Source: DASSUW01 sp963844205
Lineage (GTDB): Bacteria > Actinomycetota > Thermoleophilia > Solirubrobacterales > Solirubrobacteraceae
Direction of reading: 5' to 3'
DNA: 64,000 nt
NCBI GenBank assembly: GCA_963844205.1
Contig: CAWJNK010000015.1
Location: 117,863 to 181,862, forward strand
The translations under genes and the position numbers were made by a program. How positions within the stretch are numbered: position 1 is the first letter of the stretch; each line of letters opens with the position of its first letter. Shown one piece after another: positions 1 to 8,760 of this stretch. Below the pieces are notes generated by a model. It was not told the origin of the DNA and made no database searches. It saw only the letters and a list, made by a program, of their open reading frames with translations.

Positions 1-1
1 C

Positions 2-259
2 GTCGACGGCGTCACGGTCGTCGTGACCGAGCACGCGGTCCCGCCGTTCCACGCCGACGCCCTGGTCTCGGCGGGCGTCGACCTCGCCCGCGCGAGGATC
101 GTCGTCGCCAAGGGCGCGGTCGCGTGGCGCGCCGCCTTCGGCGCGCTCGCGCGCACCGTCATCGAGGTCGACACGCCGGGCATCTGCCCGATCGACGTCG
201 GAGCGCTCGAGCGGCGGACGACTCCCATGCGCTTCGACCCCACCGAAGCCGGCCGGTGA
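2..259 (+). CDS. M81 family metallopeptidase (MlrC-like), C-terminal fragment
   Basis: The reading frame is already open at the left edge of the window, so only the last 85 or so codons are present. The peptide resembles the conserved C-terminal part of MlrC/M81 proteins: a VVTEH stretch, a G-x-D-x-x-x-A-R-I-V-V-x-K segment, then V-D-T-P-G-I. The family was named for microcystin-linearising zinc peptidases but is widespread in bacteria that have no link to microcystin, so the substrate is unknown. The catalytic N-terminal domain lies outside the window. The stop codon at 257-259 falls inside the first copy of a short direct repeat. Confidence 0.72.
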   Translation, partial: VDGVTVVVTEHAVPPFHADALVSAGVDLARARIVVAKGAVAWRAAFGALARTVIEVDTPGICPIDVGALERRTTPMRFDPTEAGR

Positions 260-293
260 CGCGGCCGGGCCGGCCCCTGACGCGGCCGGGCCG
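257..293. repeat. 16-bp direct repeat spanning a stop codon
   Basis: TGACGCGGCCGGGCCG occurs at 257-272 and again at 278-293, a 21-bp period. The first copy begins with the stop codon of the MlrC-like gene and the second repeats that TGA downstream. It has no inverted symmetry that would make it an obvious terminator. Confidence 0.6.
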
Positions 294-319
294 TCCGCTG
301 CCAAGCGTACGGTGCGCGT

Positions 320-1990
320 GTGCGCGGGGACGGGTACATGCAGCACGCCGTACGCCGCGCCCTGGGCATCGATCCCTGGCCGGTCCGCGTCGCGCCCGAC
401 GCGCCGTCCGAGCTTGACGAGCAGCAGCTCGGGATCATCGCGGTGACGCTGGCGCTGCGGTTTCCGGAGTGGATCCTCCGGCGCGTCGAGCAGGCCGCCT
501 ACATCGACGACGCCACGTTGCGCTGGAAGGTCAGCGTGACCATGCGCTGGCCCGACCCGGAGACGTTCCCGGAGGAGGCGCGGCCTGAGGAGGGCCAGCG
601 GGTCTTCGTACCGCTCGCGGTGCACGCGAAAGCTCCCATGACTCAGCTCGACGTCAGGGATCAGAGCGAGGACAGTCTGATGGTGCTACCGACCGAGCTG
701 AACAGTCGCCTGGCCTCGACCGGGATGCTGGCCACCATCTGGAGCCTGGCGCTCGAGGAGCGCCTCGGCGCTCCGCCGAGCGATCGCATCGTCGACGTGA
801 TCGACGCCATCACGAGCGCCGAGCCGGCACGAGCACGCGAGATCCTGCGCACGGAGCTCGACCGCGAGCTCGGGGCGATCCTGCGCACACCCGACGAGTA
901 CAAGGCGCTGCTCTTGGAGCTCGTCGAGAACTTCCTGCTGCTCGTGCCGGTGGAGTACGGGGCGAACGACGTACGCGTGCTGAAGTACGCCTACAGCTCG
1001 CCGCTGCCGTGGGCGCCCTCTCTCCGGAACCTTGCATCTCGTGTCGGCTGGGCAGATCACGAGGTGTCGCTTCTGCGACTGCCGCTCGGGCGGTCACGCA
1101 GCTATCACCTCGACGTCGGGGCGCCGGACGAGGTCCTGCTCGCGGCCGCCAGGCTCACCGGCCAATATGTGGTCGACGAAAGCGGCCACGACCCCGGCCT
1201 CGGCGGCGGTGAGTTCGACGAGGTCGCGATCGAGCTCGACTCCGACGGCGGCAGCCCGCATGTCGACCTCCATGCGAGCCGTCCGGCGCGGGCCCTGCTC
1301 GCGACCACGAGGTCCGGCGAGGCCCCGTACGAGCCGAACGATCCGGTCAAGGCGGCCGCAGCCGCACGGCCGACCGCGGTCCAGCGCTCGGATATGGGCT
1401 TTGCGACCGTGCGGTTCCGGGCTGACCCGAGCGGCGTCTTCGGTGCGCTGGCGTTCACCTCGGTCGTCAACGTCGCGCTGCTCTTCTGGGCGAAGGCGCA
1501 TCTCTCACAGCTCGACGGCCAGATCGCCGCGGCCGTACTGCTGACCGTGCCCGTGGTCGTCGTCGGCTATCTGGTCCGGCCCGGCGAGCACCAGTTCCTC
1601 ACGCGGCTGCTTTTCGGTGTCCGGATGCTCTCCCTGGGCCTGGCCCTCTGCGGGTTCTTCGTCGCGACCCTGGTTGCCCAAGGACTCGTCCTCGAACGGC
1701 CGGCATTGCGAATATCGTACGAGTGCGAGGCGACCAGCCGGCTCCGCGGGACGCCGGAGGGGCGATTCACGGAGCTCGAGCAGCTCAGCTGCCTGCCGTC
1801 GACGCTCGGGGATCAGGCGGCCCCTGCACTGCGCCAGGGCGTCAAGCGCAAGGTCGCGATTGCAGCCTGGATCGCTACGGCGCTTGCCGCGATCATCGTC
1901 ATCGGCTGGCTGCGCACGCGGTTCGCGAAGGTCGCTCGCCGGCCCCAGGAGAACGACGGCGAGCTAGACGACCTTCTCGAAGGGGGCTGA
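320..1990 (+). CDS. hypothetical multi-pass membrane protein
   Basis: A 556-aa protein that I do not recognise. The N-terminal 360 residues are soluble and mixed in character, with an acidic Gly-rich patch around 295-315. Three hydrophobic segments lie at about 377-397, 405-425 and 432-458, followed by a loop of about 60 residues with three cysteines and a fourth hydrophobic segment at about 515-537. The C-terminal tail is charged and acidic. The fragment shape suggests a large cytoplasmic domain attached to a small membrane module. Several starts are possible (320, or ATG 338); no strong ribosome binding site decides between them. Function unknown. Confidence 0.65.
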   Translation: MRGDGYMQHAVRRALGIDPWPVRVAPDAPSELDEQQLGIIAVTLALRFPEWILRRVEQAAYIDDATLRWKVSVTMRWPDPETFPEEARPEEGQRVFVPLAVHAKAPMTQLDVRDQSEDSLMVLPTELNSRLASTGMLATIWSLALEERLGAPPSDRIVDVIDAITSAEPARAREILRTELDRELGAILRTPDEYKALLLELVENFLLLVPVEYGANDVRVLKYAYSSPLPWAPSLRNLASRVGWADHEVSLLRLPLGRSRSYHLDVGAPDEVLLAAARLTGQYVVDESGHDPGLGGGEFDEVAIELDSDGGSPHVDLHASRPARALLATTRSGEAPYEPNDPVKAAAAARPTAVQRSDMGFATVRFRADPSGVFGALAFTSVVNVALLFWAKAHLSQLDGQIAAAVLLTVPVVVVGYLVRPGEHQFLTRLLFGVRMLSLGLALCGFFVATLVAQGLVLERPALRISYECEATSRLRGTPEGRFTELEQLSCLPSTLGDQAAPALRQGVKRKVAIAAWIATALAAIIVIGWLRTRFAKVARRPQENDGELDDLLEGG

Positions 1991-2007
1991 AGACCAGAAT
2001 CCCGTCG

Positions 2008-2044
2008 TTGGTCTCATCCGCGGCGACGTTTACACTCCTTCTCG
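2008..2044 (+). promoter_or_regulatory. Predicted leaderless promoter for the 62-aa gene
   Basis: TTGGTC at 2008-2013 is separated by 17 bp from TACACT at 2031-2036, which fits the actinobacterial TANNNT -10. The ATG at 2045 starts 8 nt after the -10, so the transcript should begin at or next to the start codon. No Shine-Dalgarno is present, which agrees with a leaderless mRNA. Confidence 0.55.
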
Positions 2045-2233
2045 ATGCGTAGGAACCGCCGTACAGAACCCAGCAAGGGCTCGATCGTCCGCAACGCGAA
2101 CGGTCGCGCGGTGGCGCACACCTACAAGCATGATGTCCAACATCTCGACCGCATCATCACCGAGCGGTCGCTGAACGACGCCAAGGCGGCGAGCGAGCGC
2201 GCGCGCGAGGCGCGCGCTGAAGACTCCTCGTAG
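2045..2233 (+). CDS. small basic hypothetical protein (62 aa)
   Basis: A 62-aa Arg/Lys/Ala-rich protein starting MRRNRR, with a helical, charged C-terminal half rich in Ala, Glu and Arg. It has no signal peptide or membrane segment. No homologous family is recognised. It is supported mainly by the well-formed promoter placed exactly one -10 spacing upstream of its ATG, and by a small hairpin 28 nt after its stop, making a self-contained monocistronic unit. The basic N-terminus could bind nucleic acid, which is inference only. Confidence 0.55.
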   Translation: MRRNRRTEPSKGSIVRNANGRAVAHTYKHDVQHLDRIITERSLNDAKAASERAREARAEDSS

Positions 2234-2260
2234 GCCCGGGCGAGCGCCGGTCCAATCCCT

Positions 2261-2276
2261 CCGGCGCCTGCGCCGG
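2261..2276 (+). terminator. Small GC hairpin after the 62-aa gene
   Basis: CCGGCGC and GCGCCGG form a 7-bp perfect inverted repeat around CT, followed by TATT. It is a modest terminator candidate between the 62-aa gene and the next signal-peptide gene. Confidence 0.35.
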
Positions 2277-2330
2277 TATTACCTGTGCCGCGGTCGATCA
2301 GCCGCGGAGGCCCCGGAGGGAGGAAGAGCC

Positions 2331-4376
2331 GTGAGACGTCGCGCCGCCCTGATCATCCTCGCCGCCGTCGCGGTGGCCGCACGCTCGGACGCGGCCGCGG
2401 CCGCCCCCGGGGACCTGCGGCTCGCCTCGGCGAACGCCGCCGGAGTGGCGAGCAACTCGAGCAGCCTGGTGCCCTCGGTGTCCGCCGACGGGGCGCTGGT
2501 GGCGTTCTTCTCGGACGCCACGAACCTCCATCCCGCCGACACCGACCCCGGCGCCGACGTCTTCGTCAAGAACGTCCGCACCGGGGAGCTGATCCTGGCC
2601 TCGCGCGCCGCCGACGGCGCGAAGGGCAACGGCGACAGCCGCGTCCCGGTGATCTCGGCGGACGGCACGCGCGTCGCCTTCCTCTCGGAGGCGACGAACC
2701 TGCACCCAGCCCGCGTGCCCGGCGTCTACGTCAAGGACCTGCGGACGGGAGCCGTGATGCTCGCGTCGAGCACCGCGGCGGGGGTGCCGGCCAACGCCGG
2801 CGCCGCCGGCGTGGCGCTGTCGGCCGACGGGACGCGCGTGGCGTTCTCCACGCCCGCCACGAACCTGCACCCGAAGGACCCCGTCGACGACTTCGACGTC
2901 TACGTGAAGGACCTCGTCACCGGGACGCTGTTCCTCGCGTCGCTGTCGGCGTCCGGCGAGAAGCGGATCGGCCTGTTCGGCTCGCTCGGGGCGAACCTGT
3001 CGGCCGATGGCCGCCGGGTCGGCTTCAACTCCGACGCGCCCGGCCTGCATCCCGGCGACACGGACGAGACGGTCGACGTCTTCGTGCGTGACCTCGTGAG
3101 CGGGGAGCTCAGCCTGGCGTCGACCAACGACGCTGGGGTGAAGGGCACCGGCCAGAGCACCGGCCCCTCGCTGTCATCGGACGGCCGCAAGGTGGCGTTC
3201 GCCTCGTACGCGACCAACTTCGATCCCCGCGTCACGACGAACGGCTCGGTGGCCCTGTATCTGAAGGACCTCGCGACCGGGGACCTCTCGCTGGTGTCGA
3301 CGAACGCCGCCGGCGAGGTCATCCGCGGCGGGCTGTCCAACCCGTCGATGTCCCCCGACGCGACGCGGATCGCCTTCGACGCGTCCGCGACCAACGCGCA
3401 TCCGGCGGACACGGACGGCGTGGCGGACGTCTTCGTCAAGGACCTCGTCAGCGGCCACGTGTTCCTGGCCTCCACGGCGACGTCTGGCGTGAAGGGCAAC
3501 GGCCCGAGCTACACGGTGTTCCTGGCCGCCAGCGGCAGCACCGTCGCCTTCCGCTCGGAGGCCACCAACCTCGATCCGGCCGATACCGACTCGGTCCCGG
3601 ACGTCTACGCCAAGGAGCTCGGCGACGCGCCGCAGGCGCCCGGCGACCGCGCCGACCTGGCGATCGCCCAGACCGACTCGCCCGACCCCGTCCTCGCCGG
3701 CCAGCGGCTGACCTACGACATCCGCGTCCGCAACGACGGCCCGGCAACGGCCAACGGGGTGACCGTCCTGGAGGAGCTGGACGCCTCGGTGCGGTTCGTG
3801 TCGGCGGCGCCGAGCCGCGGCACGTGCGGGCACGCGGCCGGCGTCGTGCGCTGCGACGTCGGCACGCTGCCGCCCGGCGGGACCGCGGCGGTCACGGTGC
3901 AGGTCACGCCGACCCAGCAGGGCACGATCGCGGCCCGCGCCACGGCACAGGCGACCGAGCCCGACGCCGACACGTCGGACAACGCCGCCCGCGTCCTGAC
4001 GCGCGTCAACCCCGCCGCCGACCTGTCGATGAGGCTCACGGACACGCCCGACCCCGCGCGCGTGCGCGACCGGCTGACCTACCGCGCGGAGGCGGCCAAC
4101 GCCGGCCCCTCGACCGCGGGCACGCTCACCGTGCGCGTCACCCTCCCCGACGCCGTCCGCCTGGTGTCGGTGTCGGCCCCGGGGGCGTTCTGCCCCGACT
4201 CGCTGACCTGCTCGTTCTTCGGTGTCGAGCCGGGCGCGAGCGTCGCCGTCACGATCACCGCCACCCCGAAGCGGACGGGCGCGCTGACCGCGTCCGCGAC
4301 CGCGTCGTCGCCCGACACGGCCGACCCGGCTCCGGGCGACAACGCCGACAGCGAGAGCACGACGGTGGTCCGATAG
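2331..4376 (+). CDS. secreted TolB/PD40-like beta-propeller protein with two DUF11 domains
   Basis: 681 aa, GTG start preceded by a purine-rich GGAGGGAGGAAGAG. Residues 1-27 are a signal peptide (basic start, Ala/Val core, AAAA-AP site). About residues 28-435 hold seven related units of the form S-x-D-G-x-x-V-A-F-x-S-x-A-T-N-L-x-P-x-D-T-D followed by D-V-x-V-K-D-L-x-T-G, the PD40/WD40-like propeller repeat seen in TolB-like proteins. Two DUF11 (isopeptide-type, Ig-like) domains follow at about 440-560 and 560-680. There is no sortase motif or C-terminal membrane segment, so it is likely an exported or loosely wall-associated protein. Ligand unknown. Confidence 0.82.
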   Translation: MRRRAALIILAAVAVAARSDAAAAAPGDLRLASANAAGVASNSSSLVPSVSADGALVAFFSDATNLHPADTDPGADVFVKNVRTGELILASRAADGAKGNGDSRVPVISADGTRVAFLSEATNLHPARVPGVYVKDLRTGAVMLASSTAAGVPANAGAAGVALSADGTRVAFSTPATNLHPKDPVDDFDVYVKDLVTGTLFLASLSASGEKRIGLFGSLGANLSADGRRVGFNSDAPGLHPGDTDETVDVFVRDLVSGELSLASTNDAGVKGTGQSTGPSLSSDGRKVAFASYATNFDPRVTTNGSVALYLKDLATGDLSLVSTNAAGEVIRGGLSNPSMSPDATRIAFDASATNAHPADTDGVADVFVKDLVSGHVFLASTATSGVKGNGPSYTVFLAASGSTVAFRSEATNLDPADTDSVPDVYAKELGDAPQAPGDRADLAIAQTDSPDPVLAGQRLTYDIRVRNDGPATANGVTVLEELDASVRFVSAAPSRGTCGHAAGVVRCDVGTLPPGGTAAVTVQVTPTQQGTIAARATAQATEPDADTSDNAARVLTRVNPAADLSMRLTDTPDPARVRDRLTYRAEAANAGPSTAGTLTVRVTLPDAVRLVSVSAPGAFCPDSLTCSFFGVEPGASVAVTITATPKRTGALTASATASSPDTADPAPGDNADSESTTVVR

Positions 4377-4382
4377 GGCGAC

Positions 4383-4415
4383 GGCCGGGAGGGCGGCGAT
4401 GCCGCCCTCCCGGCC
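4383..4415. terminator. Bidirectional terminator hairpin
   Basis: A perfect 15-bp inverted repeat (GGCCGGGAGGGCGGC and its complement) with a 3-nt loop lies in the 45-bp gap between two convergent genes (stops at 4376 and 4422). Its position and strength fit a shared factor-independent terminator. Confidence 0.8.
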
Positions 4416-4421
4416 CGAGCG

Positions 4422-5708
4422 CTACGGAATCGAGAACTCCTGCGTCTGCGGGTTCAGGTGCCCGAGCCGCATCGCGCCGGCGGTCGCGGAGCCGCTGAAC
4501 CGGAAGACGTTCAGGCCCTTGGTGATCTCCGACTCGTAGATGCGGCCGTTGTACCAGTAGGAGCCCCAAGCCCCGCCGAGATCGACCGGCACGAGCGGCG
4601 GCGGGTCCGACCAGCCGAGCGTGACCGCGTTGGCGGGGTCGGTGAAGTCCACCACCCACGTCCCGGCCTGGTAGTTGCCGAGCGTCATCACCCGGCGGCC
4701 GCTGCGCAACGGCACCACGTTGTAGTTGTGGATCGTGCAGTTCTCGGTCGAGCTCTGCGGTCGTGGCAGCGTCCAGCGGCCCAGGAACGCCCCGGTGTCG
4801 GTGTCGTAGAAGAAGGCGCTCTTCTTGACCGGGTCGTCGGTCGCCTCGCACTCAGGCGCGACGCCGCCGCCCGGCTCGTGACCGAAGATGATCACCTCGC
4901 CGTCCCAGCTGAACGCGGCCGAGTGGCCGATCGTCACGCCGGGCACGTCGACGTGGTACAGCATCATCGGATCGCTCAGCGACCCGCCGCTCGCGCCGCC
5001 CAGGCTGAAGACGCGGAATCCCGTGCCGCCGGCGCAGGCGGCCCTCCTGACCGAGCCGAGGATGACGCCGATGTCGTGGCAGGTGTGCTCCGACGGCTCG
5101 GTCCGCAGCAGGCGAGCGCCCGCCGGGTTGGCCAGCGGCACCTCGACGATGTCGAACCACGGGCACGGCTCGTTCGACGAGCTGCTGTAGACGAGCAGCC
5201 GCCGGTTCGCGGGATCGGGCACGGCGCTGGCGGTGTGCGAGCCGCACACGAGATCGACCGACGCGATCAGCTGGGGATTGGCGACGTTGCTGACGTCGAA
5301 GACGTGCAGGCCCTCGAACCCGGCCGGCACCGTCTGCCCGTCGCAGGTCGTCGTCCCGGGCGCCGGGCTGTTCCACGAGCGCACGACGATGTCGCCCCAC
5401 ACCACGACGTCGCCCTGGTCGCCGTTGCAGAACGCCCGCCCGATCTCGGTCGGGTTGTCGGCCTCCGAGATGTCGATGATCCGGAACCCGTTCCAGTTGC
5501 CGTTGTAGGCGCGGTCGCCCCAGAACGCCGCGTCCGTGTTGACGTCAGTCGGCCCGTAGAACAGGCTCGCCACGTGCGGGCTGTGCCCCTGCGCGTGCAG
5601 GTTCTTCGTATGCGGGCGCGTCGCGTGGTCGGCTGCGGCAGCAGCCGGATACACGAGCATCGCGAAGGCACACGCGACGAACACGAGGGACCGTCCTGGC
5701 ACTCGCAT
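4422..5708 (-). CDS. secreted LVIVD-repeat beta-propeller protein
   Basis: 428 aa from the ATG at 5708, chosen because AAGGAGGGGG sits 2 nt upstream and because the signal peptide (MRVPGRSLVF then AFAMLVYPAAAAA) starts there; an ATG 24 codons further up would bury the signal. The mature protein contains several blades resembling LVIVD repeats (G-L-H-V-F-D-V-S-N-V-A-N-P, W-V-V-D-F-T-D-P-A-N) and paired cysteines consistent with export. Such proteins are bacterial surface or secreted propellers of unknown ligand. The stop faces a shared terminator. Confidence 0.78.
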   Translation of the reverse strand: MRVPGRSLVFVACAFAMLVYPAAAAADHATRPHTKNLHAQGHSPHVASLFYGPTDVNTDAAFWGDRAYNGNWNGFRIIDISEADNPTEIGRAFCNGDQGDVVVWGDIVVRSWNSPAPGTTTCDGQTVPAGFEGLHVFDVSNVANPQLIASVDLVCGSHTASAVPDPANRRLLVYSSSSNEPCPWFDIVEVPLANPAGARLLRTEPSEHTCHDIGVILGSVRRAACAGGTGFRVFSLGGASGGSLSDPMMLYHVDVPGVTIGHSAAFSWDGEVIIFGHEPGGGVAPECEATDDPVKKSAFFYDTDTGAFLGRWTLPRPQSSTENCTIHNYNVVPLRSGRRVMTLGNYQAGTWVVDFTDPANAVTLGWSDPPPLVPVDLGGAWGSYWYNGRIYESEITKGLNVFRFSGSATAGAMRLGHLNPQTQEFSIP

Positions 5709-5874
5709 CTCCCCCTCCTTATGCGGTCGGGAGGTCGCTGGCTGCGCGTGAGGCTCACCATCGCCGGCGACGCTCCGCAACTTGTGTGTGCCGCGATCTT
5801 CCGCGCCCGGCCGCGCCGAGTCAAGCCGCGGCGGCCGGAGCTGGCCATGGCGGCCCGCTCCGGCCCTACGAGCG

Positions 5875-6999
5875 TCAACCTCGGGTGACGACGAGCTCGC
5901 CGGTGCTCACGGCCTCGAACGAGGTGACGTGGAGCAGGTACGTGCCGGTCTCCTCGGCGACCCAGTCGAACGCCGCGAAGTAGGCGTCGTCGTCGTCGCT
6001 GCCGACGACGGGCGATCCGTCGGGCGCGAGCAGGACGGCGATGGAGTCCCAGATGTCGGGGCTCGTGGTGGCGATGGAGATCGTCTCCTCGGCTTCCACG
6101 GCGATCGGGATCGCGTAGGTCCGGCCCGGCGCGAGGTCGAGCGAGCGCGTCTCGCCGACCGCGAGCGGGGTCGTCGGGACGAGCTCGGTGGTCACGAGGT
6201 CGATGCTCGTCTGGATGTGCCCCGCGGCGGCCTCGAGGTTGCCGAACGCGTTGTACGCGGTGGCGAGGATCGCGTGGACGCGAGGCGTGTCGAGCCCCCA
6301 GTCGAGGGCCAGCGTCGCCTCCGCGAAGGCACGCTGGTGGTCGGGCAGCCCGTAGGTGTAGGCGTCGGCGACGATGAAGCGGACGTCGGGGCTCTCCGGC
6401 GCGAGCTCGATCGCACGCTCGAGATCCGCCACGCCGCGTGCCCTGGTCACGCCCCGCAGCAGGCGGCTCGAACCCTGGAACAGGTTGGGGTAGAGGTCGT
6501 TGGGCCGGAGGTCGTGGAGCCGGTTGAGGACGTGGATCGCCGACGCGTAGTCGTAGTTCCACCAGTGGGTGAAGCTCGCCCCGGTGAGCGCGCGGACGTC
6601 GTTCGGAGCGCTCGCGAGCCAGGCGGCGTAGCCGTCGAGGATGGTCTGCGCGGCGTCCGGGTGCACGGGCACGACGAACGCGTTGATGCGCTGGAAGTCA
6701 CTGACCGCGTCCGAGTAGCGGCCGAGCAGGACCTCGGCCTCGATCCGGCCGCGGTAGCCCTCCGGCTCCGTCGGCTGGGCGTCGATGACGCAGCTGAACT
6801 TGTGGACGGCCTGTTCGTAGCGACCCTCGTCGATGAGCGCCTGTCCCTGTTCGGCGGTGCAGTTCGTCGAGGCGGCCGCGGGACCGGCGAGCGCGCCGGC
6901 GGTGAGCGCGATCACTGCGAGAGCGACCGCCACGATGCCGAGGAAGCGGCTCGGCGGCGCCGTGTGAGGCGTGGCGGGGCGATGCTGCGGTGGGAGCAC
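5875..6999 (-). CDS. secreted TPR-repeat protein with C-terminal beta-sandwich (PPC-like) domain
   Basis: 374 aa from GTG 6999, chosen because AAGGAG lies 6 nt upstream and the hydrophobic signal segment (FLGIVAVALAVIALTAG) follows. After cleavage near AAAS, about residues 45-265 form tandem TPR-like helical hairpins (E-Q-G-Q-A-L-I-D-E-G-R-Y-E-Q-A; A-I-H-V-L-N-R-L). The C-terminal 110 residues are beta-rich with an S-D-D-D-D-A-Y-F pattern and end G-T-Y-L-L-H-V-T-S, typical of pre-peptidase C-terminal (PPC)-like sandwich domains. Probably an extracytoplasmic scaffold. It lies just downstream of the LuxR-type gene on the same strand but a hairpin separates them. Confidence 0.7.
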   Translation of the reverse strand: MLPPQHRPATPHTAPPSRFLGIVAVALAVIALTAGALAGPAAASTNCTAEQGQALIDEGRYEQAVHKFSCVIDAQPTEPEGYRGRIEAEVLLGRYSDAVSDFQRINAFVVPVHPDAAQTILDGYAAWLASAPNDVRALTGASFTHWWNYDYASAIHVLNRLHDLRPNDLYPNLFQGSSRLLRGVTRARGVADLERAIELAPESPDVRFIVADAYTYGLPDHQRAFAEATLALDWGLDTPRVHAILATAYNAFGNLEAAAGHIQTSIDLVTTELVPTTPLAVGETRSLDLAPGRTYAIPIAVEAEETISIATTSPDIWDSIAVLLAPDGSPVVGSDDDDAYFAAFDWVAEETGTYLLHVTSFEAVSTGELVVTRG

Positions 7000-7065
7000 G
7001 TGGACTCCTTGGTTTGGGGAGGAGAGAACGAGCGCGCAGAGTTGCCGCGGGTGGGGTGGTCCGTC

Positions 7066-7096
7066 ACCACCCGGGGCGTGATCCACCCCGGGTGGT
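7066..7096 (-). terminator. Hairpin after the LuxR-type gene
   Basis: ACCACCCGGGG and CCCCGGGTGGT form an 11-bp perfect stem with a 9-nt loop, starting 3 nt beyond the LuxR stop at 7100. It should terminate that transcript before the TPR gene. Confidence 0.6.
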
Positions 7097-7099
7097 CCG

Positions 7100-8581
7100 T
7101 CAGAGCAGACCGATCTCGCGCCCGCGCGCGACCGCCTCGGCGCGGCTGGAGACGCCGAGCTTGCGGAAGATGCTGCGCGCGTGGCCCTTGACCGTGTTCA
7201 GCGAGATGTACAGCTCCGACCCGATCTCCCGCTGCGACAGATCGCTCGCCAGCAGCCGGAGGATCGTCAGCTCGCGCTCGCTGAGATCGGCGTCGACGGC
7301 CAGCGTGGTCTCCGGTGTGCTCGGCGTCAGCTGGAGCGTGCGCTCGGTTCTGCTCAGGAGCTCGCCGAGCGTCCCGGCGTCGCGACAACCGGCGAGCACC
7401 CGGCGTGCGTCGCGCGCGTCGGTCACCTCGCCGGCGGCCGCCGCGTGGGCGATCGCCTCCTCGACGTCCCCGTGGGCCCGGTGCCACGCCGAGGCGCGCC
7501 GGCGCAGCTCGCTCGCCAGGCCCGGTGCCGTGCGCATCAGCTGATGGCGCAACAGCTCGCGGAACAGGTGGTGGTACCGGTACCACTCGCCGCGCCGGTC
7601 GAGCGCGACCAGGAACAGGTTCGCGCGCTCGACCGCCTCGAGCTGCTCGCCGCTGTCGCCACGGTCCGTCACGGCGTCGCACAGCGGGGCGCTGAGCCGC
7701 TCGAGGACCGACGTCCGCAGCAGGAAGTCGCGCCGCGAAGGCGGCTGGTCCGCCAGCAGCTCGCGCAGGTAGTCGCCGATCAGCCGGTCGCTCCCGGCGA
7801 ACTCCCTCGCGAACGCGTGCCGGTCCACCATCGTGCGCGCCGACAACGCGGCCAGCTGCAGGCCGGCCGCCCAGCCCTCCGTTCGCGCGCGCAGCAGCTC
7901 GACATCAGCCCGATCGAGACCGAGGTCGAGGGAGCCGTTGAGCAGCTTGTCGGCCTCCTCCTCGTCGAAGCGGAGGTCGGAGGCACGGATCTCCGTCACC
8001 TCGCCGGCCGCCCGCAGCCCGCCGAGCGGGAGCGGAGGATCGACGCGACTCGCGATCGCGACGTGCAGCGTCGCCGGCAGGTGCCGAAGCAGGAACCCGA
8101 GCGACGCGTGGACCCCCTCGCCACGCACGAGGTGGTAGTCGTCGAGGACCAGCACCAGCGGCGCACTCAGCGCCGCCAGCTCGTTGATCAACGGCGCCAC
8201 GACGACGTCGACGACGTCGCGGCCGGCGGATCGCAGGGCCGCCAGCGGCGCCGTCCCGAGGCCGGGTCGAACGCTGCGAAGCGCGCCGATCACGTACAGC
8301 CAGAACGGGACCGGGTCGCTGTCGGCCGGATCCAGCAGCACCCACGCGAACGGCCGGGTCTCGTCCGGTGACCCGCACCACGCGCCCAGCAGCGTCGACT
8401 TGCCCCAGCCCGCCGGCGCGCACACGAGCGTCAGCTTCCGCTCGCGCCCGGCGACGAGCCGAGCGAGGAGCTCCGGCCTGGGCACGAGCCCCGACCGCAG
8501 CGCCGGCGGGTGCAGCTTCGTCTCGACCACAACCGGCTCGGAGAACGCGGCCGTGGCCGTGCTCGCCTCGGCTGCCGTCAC
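7100..8581 (-). CDS. LuxR-family ATP-dependent regulator, short MalT-like
   Basis: 493 aa. A Walker A motif (APAGWGKST) lies at about 55-63 and a Walker B-like LVLVLDDYH near 140, followed by a helical AAA/STAND region. The last 65 residues are a LuxR/GerE helix-turn-helix (L-S-E-R-E-L-T-I-L-R-L-L-A; N-T-V-K-G-H-A-R). MalT/LAL regulators are usually about 900 aa with a long TPR ligand-sensing domain between the ATPase and the DNA-binding end; here only about 100 residues remain. It could be a natural compact form or a deletion product. It is divergent from the M36 peptidase gene, a plausible target. Confidence 0.82.
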   Translation of the reverse strand: MTAAEASTATAAFSEPVVVETKLHPPALRSGLVPRPELLARLVAGRERKLTLVCAPAGWGKSTLLGAWCGSPDETRPFAWVLLDPADSDPVPFWLYVIGALRSVRPGLGTAPLAALRSAGRDVVDVVVAPLINELAALSAPLVLVLDDYHLVRGEGVHASLGFLLRHLPATLHVAIASRVDPPLPLGGLRAAGEVTEIRASDLRFDEEEADKLLNGSLDLGLDRADVELLRARTEGWAAGLQLAALSARTMVDRHAFAREFAGSDRLIGDYLRELLADQPPSRRDFLLRTSVLERLSAPLCDAVTDRGDSGEQLEAVERANLFLVALDRRGEWYRYHHLFRELLRHQLMRTAPGLASELRRRASAWHRAHGDVEEAIAHAAAAGEVTDARDARRVLAGCRDAGTLGELLSRTERTLQLTPSTPETTLAVDADLSERELTILRLLASDLSQREIGSELYISLNTVKGHARSIFRKLGVSSRAEAVARGREIGLL

Positions 8582-8760
8582 GGCCCGATCCTAGTCCGCG
8601 TTCAAGGGCCGGTCGAGGGCCAGGTGATCGCGACTACTTCGCGCCTGCCTGACCGTTGAGTCATTTCCACGAAGCTGGCAGTTGACAGCGGGGCGGCCCG
8701 GTGGAACCGTGACGCCGCCGGCGTGGCGCCCATACCGGGCGCGCCGGAGAGGGAGGGAGC

